Below are positions 54,964 through 63,482 of a stretch of 64,000 bases of DNA, piece by piece; the stretch's first letter is position 1, and every line of letters starts with the position of its first letter. The notes below the pieces were generated by a model. The model ran no database searches, was not told where the DNA came from, and saw nothing but the letters and a program-made list of their open reading frames with translations. The translations under genes were made by a program, and so were the position numbers. The stretch comes from an uncultured Flavobacteriaceae bacterium (lineage in GTDB: Bacteria > Bacteroidota > Bacteroidia > Flavobacteriales > Flavobacteriaceae): the NCBI GenBank assembly GCA_947502635.1, contig CANNAN010000007.1:1-64000 (forward strand). The letters run 5' to 3'.

Positions 54964-56223
54964 TCATCTACTCCTAAATTTGAAAACTCTCATATAACCT
55001 ATGGCTAATTCTGTAAAATCTGCTTGTCCAAGATTTGAGTTTATAAAAGCACCTATGTAAAAATTGTTAACAGGTTTTTTAGCAGTTCCTATAAGGTAGT
55101 ATTTCAATCCTAATCGAGCAGATATGGTACGCTTAATCTTGTAGTAAGACTCTTCTATATTGCCAAGCCTATAATAACCACCGCTTTCAGGAATAATTCT
55201 TGGCACGTCTCCCCAGCCTTGATTAATACGCCAATCAATTTTATAAGCAGGTTTATAAATATTTATACCGACCTGCAAGTCTATTCCGAAATGATTTAAT
55301 AACAATTCGCTATTCGCTGTTATTCCAACATTTAAAGCATTAGCAAATGCATTAGACCTCAAGTCTGAAAATTCTCTGTTATTTTGTACAAGAGATTCAT
55401 TATTTGAAATATAATTATAATACATTTCATAAAACCTGAAATAGGCCCCTAAACCAAGTTTTAATGTATTGTTGTATATCCTTCCATATTCTCCTGAGAT
55501 GGTATATACACCTTCCTTCTCATCAAAAGCTTGAGAAAGTACATTTAAACCATAACCAGAACGTATTGAGGCATAATCAGAAATAGTCCTTTCAGGAATT
55601 TTTGCAAACGTAGAATTTTTAAATGATTTTTTAGAAGTGTTTATTTCTGCTCCAATACTCATTAGAAAAGAGTTATAACCTTGGTTTGGCAATTTTGTAT
55701 GTCCGTTAGAATTATGGGTATACCCTGCTCCAATTCGCCAATTAACCTGTTTAGATCTTATCAGGTTATAATACATAAACAACCTAAATGACCAAGTGAA
55801 ATCTGTAGATACCGCTTTATTAAATTCGTTAGTGATTGGGTGGTATTTTTTAGTAAAATAAGAAATCCCTGTACCCAAATGGAGGTTTATATTTTTATGT
55901 TTAAAAGCATTAAATTCCAAGAAAGGTTGTACGGTAAAGATCTCACCTAATTGAGTTTTATTACCCATATCTGTGTACCCTATACTTATACCTGTTTTTA
56001 AGATTTTTAAGTATGAAGCCCATTCTTGAGTGTGCTTAGTGTGATGCCAACCTAAGCTTACAAAGGCTTGTTTTTGGAGACCTCTATCTGGGAAATGCGT
56101 ATTTGGTTCTCCTGTAATACCTACAATAATTTCTGGAGTAATACTAAATAAATTAGAATCATTTCCTTGTCCTTTTGATATTAAAACACTCAAGAACAAT
56201 AGGAAGGTTAGTTTGTTTATCAT
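54964..56223 (-). CDS. Acyloxyacyl hydrolase / PagL-like lipid A 3-O-deacylase
   Basis: The 419-residue protein has a signal peptide ending SKGQG (20) and a beta-barrel-like sequence. GAGYTHNSNGHTKLPN (about 165-180) carries the His-x-Ser-Asn motif (His170, Ser172) that forms the active site of PagL. Bacteroidota members are about twice the size of Pseudomonas PagL, as here. It would trim lipid A at the outer membrane. It lies alone between the glycosyltransferases and a decayed transposase. Confidence 0.8.
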   Translation of the reverse strand: MINKLTFLLFLSVLISKGQGNDSNLFSITPEIIVGITGEPNTHFPDRGLQKQAFVSLGWHHTKHTQEWASYLKILKTGISIGYTDMGNKTQLGEIFTVQPFLEFNAFKHKNINLHLGTGISYFTKKYHPITNEFNKAVSTDFTWSFRLFMYYNLIRSKQVNWRIGAGYTHNSNGHTKLPNQGYNSFLMSIGAEINTSKKSFKNSTFAKIPERTISDYASIRSGYGLNVLSQAFDEKEGVYTISGEYGRIYNNTLKLGLGAYFRFYEMYYNYISNNESLVQNNREFSDLRSNAFANALNVGITANSELLLNHFGIDLQVGINIYKPAYKIDWRINQGWGDVPRIIPESGGYYRLGNIEESYYKIKRTISARLGLKYYLIGTAKKPVNNFYIGAFINSNLGQADFTELAIGYMRVFKFRSR

Positions 56224-56528
56224 AAATAAAAAAATATAAGAGAAGACGGTTTTTAGGATGGAATTTTGACATATATTTAGTTATCATTTGTAAAGAATTA
56301 ATTTAAGACTTCTGAGTATCTGTTCCGCATTAATTCTAGACTTCTGAATAATTGTCATAAAAAATTAGTTATTATTTGATAATTTTAAATTCAGTCTTAC
56401 GTGGTCTTATTCAAGAAGGGGCAAGATGAACAAAAACGCTAAACATATGGTATTTAAGACAGAGGACAAGCGATTATTTTCGGTTGAATCATAAGCCAAA
56501 TATATTGATAAAATGATTATCTTTATTT
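56224..56528. other. Intergenic stretch beside transposase remnant
   Basis: About 300 bases have no gene. The only thing seen is a direct repeat AGACTTCTGA (near 56305 and 56329). The stretch could include degraded flanks of the insertion element that follows, but I find no clear terminal inverted repeat. Confidence 0.4.
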
Positions 56529-56770
56529 ATGTAAGGCAAGAAAGATTACCAAGCGAAATTATTCGTTCAATTCCAACTCAGTGATCACATACCAAAGAAC
56601 AATTTTATTCAACGTATAGAAACTGTATTGAATTTGGATTTTTTGTGTCCATTAACCGAAAACTATTATGGAGCAAGCGGATGAAAAAGTATAGATCCTG
56701 TTGTATTTTCTTATTGTGCTTGGTGGATCATTTAGAGAATATTATAAGTGATAGGCAAATACTGTTTGTT
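56529..56770 (+). pseudogene. Decayed 5' fragment of an IS1182-family transposase
   Basis: The reading GKKDYQAKLF, FQLSDHIPKNNF, ETVLNLDFLCPLTENYYGAS matches the N-terminus of IS1182-type transposases from memory. It is broken by TAA right after the ATG (56532), by TGA in place of the residue after NYYGASG, and by a frameshift before FLLCLVDHLENIISDRQI. The central and C-terminal catalytic parts are absent. It is a relic showing that a mobile element once inserted between 54747 and 59320. Confidence 0.8.
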
Positions 56771-56865
56771 ATTTTTAAAACCTAAAACAGCTTACATTTT
56801 TTTCTTTTTTGTTAAGCTGTTTGAGTGTGTTTTTATGTTTTGTAACAATAATGATATCGTTATAG

Positions 56866-58020
56866 TTATATTTCTGCTAATTGAAAAATTTTCTCATTTT
56901 GTTTTCTGTTGATAAACGATGGTGTCAATCTTATCATTTGATTGCGTAATGCTATTAACACTGGATTTGAGAGGTGTGCCATTTTTCCAATAAGCCAACT
57001 TGCCTTTACGACTTGGTGTGCTTTAAGTAATCTTAATTTTTGAAATTCTTCAAAAGCCTTATTTGTTTCATATGTGTCTAAACACTCGGAAAGCACAAAA
57101 GCATCCTCTATAGCTTGACAAGCACCTTGTCCCATATTTGGAGTTGTTGCATGGGCAGAATCTCCAATTAAGCAAACATGCTCTTTATGCCAAATATTGG
57201 TTAGCTCTAAATCTGAAATTTCTGATGTGTTTATGTTTTCTTTTTTAGTAGAGCTTATAATATTCTGAATAACTGAATCATATTTATCGAAGTAATTTTC
57301 TATATTATTAACAGAAAGTTCTTTTTTATCTTTTTTGAAAGATTTTAAAGCATACCAATACACTTTGTTTTCGGCAATTTGAACAAATCCAAATCGATCG
57401 GATTTCCCCCAAGCTTCATTTAATTCGTTTCTATATTTTAATGGCAAACTATAATCTATAACACCCCTCCAACATATTTGATTGGCATTTCGAATATTAC
57501 TATTTGGAAATAAACTTTGCCTCACTTTAGATCTCAGTCCATCGGCTCCTATAAGTATCGAAGATCTAATATTTTCTCCGTTTTCAAATTTTAAGGAATA
57601 TTTATTTGTGTTTTCGACTACGTTAATAAGCTTATGATTTAGATTAATTTTAGTAGACTTTAAATTATCGATTAAAATTTGCTGTAATGTCCCTCTGTGA
57701 ATGGCGATGTTCTTTACATGATGTTTTCGCTCAAAATAGGACAAATCAATTTTAGAAAATGGTTTTAAGTTTGCTTTTGTTATGTTCATTGAAGTGATTG
57801 GGTTTCCGTGTTCTTCAATCACTTTTCTTAATCCCAATTTTTCATAAACCTGCATAGCATTATTAGCCAAAATAATACCTGCTCCAACTGGTTTAATTTT
57901 TTCAGCTTGTTCAAAAATTCTTATTTGAAATCCTTTTTGCTCAAGTGCAATTGCAGTCGTTAAACCTCCTATGCCTGCGCCTATAATATCAATTTCCATA
58001 GTTGTTTGCAATTGGGACAT
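56866..58020 (-). CDS. FAD-dependent monooxygenase (p-hydroxybenzoate hydroxylase fold)
   Basis: The 384-residue flavoprotein has the dinucleotide motif IIGAGIGGLTTAIALEQKG (about 12-30), the DG motif LIGADGLRSKVRQSL (about 157-171) and the second FAD motif CLIGDSAHATTPNMGQGACQ (about 281-300). An internal start at ATG 57999 (MEIDIIGAG) is equally possible and gives a more usual N-terminus. Class A monooxygenases hydroxylate aromatics or inactivate tetracycline-like compounds; the substrate is not evident. Located directly beside the transposase relic, it may be acquired. Confidence 0.88.
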   Translation of the reverse strand: MSQLQTTMEIDIIGAGIGGLTTAIALEQKGFQIRIFEQAEKIKPVGAGIILANNAMQVYEKLGLRKVIEEHGNPITSMNITKANLKPFSKIDLSYFERKHHVKNIAIHRGTLQQILIDNLKSTKINLNHKLINVVENTNKYSLKFENGENIRSSILIGADGLRSKVRQSLFPNSNIRNANQICWRGVIDYSLPLKYRNELNEAWGKSDRFGFVQIAENKVYWYALKSFKKDKKELSVNNIENYFDKYDSVIQNIISSTKKENINTSEISDLELTNIWHKEHVCLIGDSAHATTPNMGQGACQAIEDAFVLSECLDTYETNKAFEEFQKLRLLKAHQVVKASWLIGKMAHLSNPVLIALRNQMIRLTPSFINRKQNEKIFQLAEI

Positions 58021-58211
58021 ATTCTTAAGATATGAATCTGTTTTTAATACTAAAATCCGTTAAGCACAGGTTAATTCACCATAATACCGCTTCTTCGACA
58101 CAAAGTCTATGTATAGTGAAGTTAAAAGGCGCTTTGTAGGAAACGAAGTTAACTAATTTTCTCATCAACGCCATGTAGACATTTAAATAAAAACAAGTGA
58201 AATTAAAACAA

Positions 58212-59204
58212 TTAATTACCCAAAGTAATCGTTCCTAATTCAATAACTTCAAAGTTATCTAAGGTAACTTGTTTTAACTTTTTAAGGTCATCATTATCCC
58301 ATTTTTCATGAGGAGCACCAGTTATAAACATATCAGATCCAACATCGGCAAGCATGAGTCCGTATGTTTTCATAGCGGTAAGAATAATTTGATTGGTTTC
58401 AGAAAAACCACTAATATCATAATCGGATTTTAATCGTAATCTTCCTCCAAAAGGTAATAATTCATTGCTTGTATTTCCTGAAACAAGATGTCTTGCTGGG
58501 TGTACATAACCTTCATATATTTTACTTCTGCTTATAGTAAAACGAATTGGATGGTCTATAACGCCTTTTTCTATTTCTGGGTATCTTACTAATAACGGAA
58601 ATATAGGCAAGCCCGCTGCATCTGCAGAAGTCCAACCATCTGGTCTAAATTCTATAGTATTTAAATTGTATACAGCTGCCGAAGACGCTTCAAAACCTGC
58701 ACCAACCTGCGAAGCATTATACAATTCGTATAAAATTCCATTTTCCACATCAATAGAGATAACATGGCTATCACCTAGACCATTTCCTTCTATAGGTGCA
58801 TTTAAAGGAATAGGAAATGGACCCTGATCACTCTCTGCTCCATAATTTCCATCATAACCATTAGCTCTAAACGTTATGGGGACTTTGGGCTGACTTCCAT
58901 CAACGCTCATATAAGGAATTCCAATTGGAGCACCTTGCCACTCACCACTACCAAAATCTGGAAAAAGCCCTTTATTTTCACCAATATTATTGATTATTAA
59001 ATCTGAATTTGCATCAACAGAGCTATTAGAAATATCCATATTCAAGGGATGGGCAGCTGGGAAAATCTGAATATTTTCAACAGTATCTATATTACCTGTA
59101 GGATCTGGATCATCAATTTTATTATTAGAATCATCAGATGCGCATGAAACCATAAAATTTAAGGCAAGACAAAGCATCGTCAATTTAAATATAAAAGTTT
59201 TCAT
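58212..59204 (-). CDS. Uncharacterised lipoprotein
   Basis: The 330-residue protein has a lipoprotein signal (FMVSC, Cys21) and an Asp/Asn-rich spacer. Conserved-looking blocks include FPDFGSGEWQGAPIGIPY, HVISIDVENGILYELY and LMLADVGSDMFITGAPHEKW. I have seen such blocks in uncharacterised secreted proteins of several phyla but know no function. It is a single-gene unit on the minus strand. Confidence 0.78.
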   Translation of the reverse strand: MKTFIFKLTMLCLALNFMVSCASDDSNNKIDDPDPTGNIDTVENIQIFPAAHPLNMDISNSSVDANSDLIINNIGENKGLFPDFGSGEWQGAPIGIPYMSVDGSQPKVPITFRANGYDGNYGAESDQGPFPIPLNAPIEGNGLGDSHVISIDVENGILYELYNASQVGAGFEASSAAVYNLNTIEFRPDGWTSADAAGLPIFPLLVRYPEIEKGVIDHPIRFTISRSKIYEGYVHPARHLVSGNTSNELLPFGGRLRLKSDYDISGFSETNQIILTAMKTYGLMLADVGSDMFITGAPHEKWDNDDLKKLKQVTLDNFEVIELGTITLGN

Positions 59205-59319
59205 AAGTAGGTGGTTTTATTTATTAAATAACGTTTTGCCTCTTTAAATATTTTATAATACTCCAAAGTAAGCAAACCCATTTTAAAACCGACCAACAAA
59301 TAATATTTATATTTGATCC

Positions 59320-60801
59320 ATGCTTGTAAACTCTGCTTTTTTCAAAATGTATAAGATGCCTTTATTACTAGTGGTATCATGTTTGTTATTTTATATAACC
59401 TTTGCTTACAATTTAACCAGAACAGACTATACAAAGCTTATTATGTTATATGCTGCTTTGTTTTTTATATTTTACAAATTGGTTCAAATACTAAAGCATA
59501 ATATATCGCTTTTAACATGGATTGCTTTTATATTTCGAGCTGTTTTTATTTTAGCGATCCCCAATTTATCACAAGATTTTTACCGTTTTATCTGGGATGG
59601 TCGTATGATTTTAGAGGGTCTAAATCCTTACTTATATACTGTAGAATCCTTTATAAACAAAGACGAATTCCCTGTGTTTCAAGCTCAGGAATTATATGCG
59701 GGCATGGGACAATTAAATGCGAGTCATTTCACTAATTACCCGCCTATTAATCAACTTTGTTTCGTCATAGCGGGTTTATTTACTAGTAAAAGTATTTTGG
59801 GTTCTGCCATCATGATGCGTTTACTCATTATTGCAGCCGATTTTGGCACTCTTTATTTCGGCAAGAAACTACTCGAAAAACTCCGTATTCCTGCTCATAA
59901 TATCTTTTGGTATATTTTAAATCCGTTTATAATTATTGAACTTACTGGAAACTTACACTTTGAAGGTGTTATGATCTTTTTCCTTATTTGGAGCTTGTAT
60001 TTGTTATACTCTGGCAAATGGCAATGGGCTGCGGTTGTTTTAGCTTTGTCTATTTCTGTTAAATTAATTCCATTGATCTTTTTGCCTTTATTTTTCCAGT
60101 GGTTTATGAAACGAAATGTCATTTCTAATGAGCTAAGCAACAAGATTCCGAATCATTCTTCAGCCACTCTGAGTACTAATGGCCAGAATGACAAAAAAGA
60201 TTTTCCTCTATGGATTAGAATGACAAAATTGATTTCATTTTACGCAATTGTTGTAATTACAATTCTATTATTATTTGCTCCTTTTTACTCATCAGAATTT
60301 ATAAATAACTACACCCAAACGGTTGCCTTATGGTTTCAAAATTTTGAGTTTAATGCTAGTATGTATTATATAGCCAGAGAAATTGGCTACTTATTTAGAG
60401 GTTATAACGAAATTGCTATTATTGGTAAGATAACCCCCATTATAGTCGTGTTGTTTGTTTTAATCGTAACGTTTTTCAGGAAAAACAAAACAACTATTGA
60501 ACTTATAAGCGCCATGCTATTAGTGTTATCCTTTTATTATTTCACAACGACTACGGTACATCCCTGGTATGTTGCAACCCTTTTAATACTATCAATTTTC
60601 ACCAAATATAAATTTCCTTTGGTTTGGAGTTTTGTTATTATACTAAGCTATCTAGCCTACATAAATCTTAACAAAGCAGATAAATCCGAAAACTTGTGGG
60701 TTATTGGATTAGAATATAGTATCGTTTATGGAGTCTTTTTTTGGGAAGTCTTTATAAAAAAAGAAAGCTCTCAAACTAGTTTCAAACGTTCTATCCTATA
60801 A
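59320..60801 (+). CDS. Polytopic membrane mannosyltransferase-like protein (GT-C)
   Basis: The 493-residue protein has about twelve membrane helices. LSQDFYRFIWDGRMILEGLNPY (about 85-106) is the luminal acidic-motif loop typical of GT-C mannosyltransferases using lipid-linked donors. The start is ATG 59320 or 59347; TATATTTG at 59308-59315 lies so close that 59347 may be true. A 40-residue hydrophilic stretch (about 267-306, NELSNKIPNHSSATLSTNG...) interrupts two helices and looks inserted. It may be the missing late partner of the GT2 genes at 52568-54747, separated by later insertions. Confidence 0.8.
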   Translation: MLVNSAFFKMYKMPLLLVVSCLLFYITFAYNLTRTDYTKLIMLYAALFFIFYKLVQILKHNISLLTWIAFIFRAVFILAIPNLSQDFYRFIWDGRMILEGLNPYLYTVESFINKDEFPVFQAQELYAGMGQLNASHFTNYPPINQLCFVIAGLFTSKSILGSAIMMRLLIIAADFGTLYFGKKLLEKLRIPAHNIFWYILNPFIIIELTGNLHFEGVMIFFLIWSLYLLYSGKWQWAAVVLALSISVKLIPLIFLPLFFQWFMKRNVISNELSNKIPNHSSATLSTNGQNDKKDFPLWIRMTKLISFYAIVVITILLLFAPFYSSEFINNYTQTVALWFQNFEFNASMYYIAREIGYLFRGYNEIAIIGKITPIIVVLFVLIVTFFRKNKTTIELISAMLLVLSFYYFTTTTVHPWYVATLLILSIFTKYKFPLVWSFVIILSYLAYINLNKADKSENLWVIGLEYSIVYGVFFWEVFIKKESSQTSFKRSIL

Positions 60802-60995
60802 AGTGCCTGATCTCTGTCATCAAACACTTCTATAAACGATAATTTAAAAGATTTACCAATATAAGAATTATCATTTTTTAAATCGTAATGATAAAGTGCT
60901 TTGGGATGAATTTCCTCAAAATCTAACTGCACACCATCATCAAACAAAAACGTGTAATAACCGTCTTCATATTGTTGAAAAATCGCTATTTCCAT
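60771..60995 (-). CDS. Small protein of unknown function (74 aa)
   Basis: MEIAIFQQYEDGYYTFLFDDGVQ... is an acidic, soluble protein with protein-like composition and no known motif. It overlaps the 3' end of the convergent mannosyltransferase-like gene by 31 bases, and the next small gene lies 25 bases upstream on the same strand, so the two are probably cotranscribed. Confidence 0.65.
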   Translation of the reverse strand: MEIAIFQQYEDGYYTFLFDDGVQLDFEEIHPKALYHYDLKNDNSYIGKSFKLSFIEVFDDRDQALYRIERLKLV

Positions 60996-61020
60996 TTACA
61001 AATAATTTAATAAACACATA

Positions 61021-61299
61021 TTATTCATCTTCATCAAAATTTGCATCTGGTACTGGCGGACCTCCATTAGGGGCTTCTTCTTCATCCCCAAAATCCGCCA
61101 TAGCTTTTGCCAAACGCGTCCCTACTTTAACTAGGTAGATAGTATCCTCTGTTTTTACTTCAACGGCTTCAATTAAATCATTGTGCGCATTTCTAAATGA
61201 AATAATATGGTCATCATCATATCCATCAGGGAATTTTTCAACCAAAAGATTTAAAATATCTTTATTAAGTTTTTGATAATCTACAATAATTCGTTTCAT
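61021..61299 (-). CDS. Small acidic protein of unknown function (92 aa)
   Basis: The protein has a compact N-terminal domain (MKRIIVDYQKLNKDILNLLVEKFPDGY...) and a disordered acidic tail ending ANFDEDE. FPDGYDDDHIISFRNAHNDLIEAVEVKTEDTIYLVKVG looks like a conserved alpha/beta module. Its function is unknown. It probably forms a unit with the 74-residue gene downstream. Confidence 0.7.
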   Translation of the reverse strand: MKRIIVDYQKLNKDILNLLVEKFPDGYDDDHIISFRNAHNDLIEAVEVKTEDTIYLVKVGTRLAKAMADFGDEEEAPNGGPPVPDANFDEDE

Positions 61300-61303
61300 T
61301 TCT

Positions 61304-61546
61304 TTAAAATCGGTTAAGTTTTAACATAAATATTGGTAGTGTTAATATACAAATAAATTTTAAAAATAAATAAATTTTACTTAGGAATTTTCTTTCAAAA
61401 TTAAACAAAGCAAGTCTATATCTATATGGAATAGATATTGAGGAATAAACGGAAGTTAGCTCTAAAATTCGGTGGCTCATGCAGTAAGCTGCTTTTGAAT
61501 TTGACTTCCACATTTTCAAAAGCCCGAACGTATAAACATATTTCAT
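61304..61546 (-). CDS. Doubtful 80-residue ORF
   Basis: The ORF lies just upstream of the 92-residue gene. Its composition (KSNSKAAYCMSHRILEL..., then a hydrophobic tail) is unlike the neighbours. I cannot tell a real small membrane protein from translated intergenic repeat DNA, and I favour the latter. Confidence 0.2.
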   Translation of the reverse strand: MKYVYTFGLLKMWKSNSKAAYCMSHRILELTSVYSSISIPYRYRLALFNFERKFLSKIYLFLKFICILTLPIFMLKLNRF

Positions 61547-61678
61547 GATGCTCAGCTAAATGCTATTACAAATGAAATATAAAAAAATCAATTTAAAGTT
61601 TTTTTAATATTATTTTTTAAAAAAAAATAAGAATAATAAGGAAAGAGAAAGAAATATATTTTGGATGGATTCATAAAA

Positions 61679-61739
61679 AGAAGCTGTCTAAAAAGCTTCG
61701 AAATATTCATTCGGAATAACACTTTTTTAGACAGCTTCT
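61679..61739 (-). terminator. Large hairpin, terminator and possible mobile-element relic
   Basis: AGAAGCTGTCTAAAAA (61679-61694) pairs perfectly with its inverse at 61724-61739 over a 29-base loop. On the minus strand it is followed by CTTTTTATG, 24 bases after the stop of the 123-residue gene, so it can terminate that gene. The arm sequence also looks like an insertion-sequence terminal repeat. Confidence 0.75.
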
Positions 61740-61762
61740 AAAGTATATACTTTTATTACTGT

Positions 61763-62134
61763 TTACAGCTCTTCTAAATTGGTAATTGTATTAACATCTG
61801 TTTCTACATCATTACCATCTGCGTCTTTGGTGATTGCAGCTTCAGATGTATAAGTCACCTTAAAACTTTTACCAACTAAAGCTTGAGTACTTAAATCGAA
61901 ACTACCTAAAACCGAATCATCAATTTTCTGAAAGGCTAATTTGTACGCTTCTCCACCACTTTGGGTTGTAAAAATGTACGCACTTCCGTCATGACCTTCA
62001 TAAACGGCATCTACCTCCTTAGAATCTTGAATAATCAATTTCACTTCATTTAAAGGGGCTTCTGTTTTAAAACTTGATAATGTAAAAAACAGCATCATAA
62101 AACTACATAACATAAATAAAAACTTTGTTCTCAT
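61763..62134 (-). CDS. Exported small protein of unknown function (123 aa)
   Basis: A signal peptide (about 1-25, MRTKFLFMLCSFMMLFFTLSSFKT) precedes a beta-rich domain of about 95 residues. Features are VDAVYEGHDGSAYIFTT and ALVGKSFKVTYTSEA, resembling small OB-like secreted domains. No function is known to me. Its ATG overlaps the TGA of a possible 36-residue ORF. Confidence 0.72.
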   Translation of the reverse strand: MRTKFLFMLCSFMMLFFTLSSFKTEAPLNEVKLIIQDSKEVDAVYEGHDGSAYIFTTQSGGEAYKLAFQKIDDSVLGSFDLSTQALVGKSFKVTYTSEAAITKDADGNDVETDVNTITNLEEL

Positions 62135-62241
62135 TTTAATAAAAATTTAAAAATTAAAAAAAATAATGCGCAGGAATTAACCTGCTGGTTAAGTTCATAA
62201 TACAATACCTCAATAGCTTTACGTCTAAAGCCTTGAGCCAT
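62131..62241 (-). other. Possible 36-residue upstream ORF
   Basis: The ORF begins MAQGFRRKAIEVLYYELNQQ, becomes hydrophobic and ends TGA overlapping the ATG of the exported protein gene (ATGA), an arrangement that allows translational coupling. The first half looks protein-like, but there is no independent support. Confidence 0.2.
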
Positions 62242-62364
62242 TATTATATTATAAGTTACGCTCCAGTATTTTTTTTAGATTTCTACAAAATGGTTTTTAA
62301 CTAAAGATTAACAAAAGATCGCTTAGATACTTTAAAAAGTAAATTTTGCTTTGTTTAATCACCG

Positions 62365-62401
62365 TGATTTCAACTTGTTTTTTGAACAAGTTGAAATCAC
62401 A
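62365..62401. repeat. 16-bp perfect hairpin in an intergenic region
   Basis: GTGATTTCAACTTGTT (62365-62380) pairs perfectly with its inverse at 62386-62401 over a 5-base loop. There is no T-run on either strand, so it is not a standard terminator. It lies about 63 bases after the pseudouridine synthase stop and may be a 3' processing hairpin or a small palindromic repeat. Confidence 0.75.
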
Positions 62402-62464
62402 ATTGTAAGAAAAAATGAAGTAATAATTTATAGATTCACTTAGTATTGCTATAACAAAAAGTGA

Positions 62465-63313
62465 CTAAAGCATTTTCAAGGTATTCAATTCCAATTCTGT
62501 AAGATGCTTCCATGAGCCGCGAGGTATATCCTTTTTAGTAAGATGACCTATAGCTACACAATCTAAATTTTCAATCTCATACTTTAAATAATCGAATATA
62601 GCACGTATAATAGTGTTTCCTGTGTTTTTAACCTTAAGACCTATTTCTTTTTTTGAAGCACCATCTATATAACTAATTTCTTCAACAGTAATTAATTTTC
62701 CTTCTATTTTAAAACCTTCTTGAATCTTTTTTAAATCTTCCAGCTTTAAGTTTTTATTTAATTCTATATGAAATAAACGAGGCACACCATTTTTAGAGTT
62801 TGTAAATTTATCTACAATAGTATCATCATTAGTAAAAAGCAATAAGCCTTTAGAGTTTCTGCCTAAACGACCAATAGGTTTTATTCTGGAAGTTGTCGCA
62901 TTGGCAACTAAGTCCATAACTGTTCTACCTTTCCCTTCGCTCGTTGTTGTAGCAAAACCTTTAGGTTTATTAAGCAATACATAAGCTTTTTTCTCTGGGT
63001 TAATACGAGCGCCGTCATAACGAACGACATCGTCCATTTTAACTTTATAGCCCATTTCAACAACCACTTTTCCATTCACTGAAACTAAACCTGTAGCAAT
63101 ATGTACATCGGCTTCTCTACGAGAACATATTCCAGAATTAGCGACATACTTGTTTAACCTAATCTCGTTCGGGTTTGATGGTTTTTTATTTTGCTGAGTA
63201 TCGTTCTTTTTAAAAGGTGCTTTTCCTTTTTCAAAACTTTTTTTGAAGTCTTTTTTAGAACCTCCAACCGAAGTCTTTCCTTTTCTTTGTCCACCTTGTT
63301 GCTTACTCATCAC
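62465..63313 (-). CDS. RsuA/RluB-family pseudouridine synthase homologue lacking the catalytic Asp
   Basis: The 282-residue protein has a basic Lys/Gly/Gln-rich tail (1-48), an S4 RNA-binding domain (about 49-105; IRLNKYVANSGICSRREAD) and a synthase domain (about 108-280) with YVLLNKPKGF. Active members have G-R-L-D before the helix ending GLLLFTND; here it reads PIGRLGRNSKGLLLFTNDD. Gly151 (codon at 62861-62863) replaces the catalytic Asp. It may therefore be an RNA-binding paralogue without synthase activity. Start could be the first or second Met. Confidence 0.85.
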   Translation of the reverse strand: MMSKQQGGQRKGKTSVGGSKKDFKKSFEKGKAPFKKNDTQQNKKPSNPNEIRLNKYVANSGICSRREADVHIATGLVSVNGKVVVEMGYKVKMDDVVRYDGARINPEKKAYVLLNKPKGFATTTSEGKGRTVMDLVANATTSRIKPIGRLGRNSKGLLLFTNDDTIVDKFTNSKNGVPRLFHIELNKNLKLEDLKKIQEGFKIEGKLITVEEISYIDGASKKEIGLKVKNTGNTIIRAIFDYLKYEIENLDCVAIGHLTKKDIPRGSWKHLTELELNTLKML

Positions 63314-63420
63314 TTTTAATTTTTTGCAAAGATACAGAAAGACTAACAGCTTTCAATCACCAAAACAACAAATAGACTTTCAATTATTTAAATCATACAC
63401 AAAGCACTGTCAACATCAAT

Positions 63421-63456
63421 AAAAATGGTAACCGTATTAATATGGTTACCATTTTT
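63421..63456. terminator. Terminator downstream of the right-edge gene
   Basis: A 13-bp perfect stem (63421-63433 with 63444-63456) has T-runs on both strands and lies 27 bases after the stop of the minus-strand gene at the window edge. Confidence 0.88.
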
Positions 63457-63482
63457 TCAATATACTAATACTTTAAACCTTA

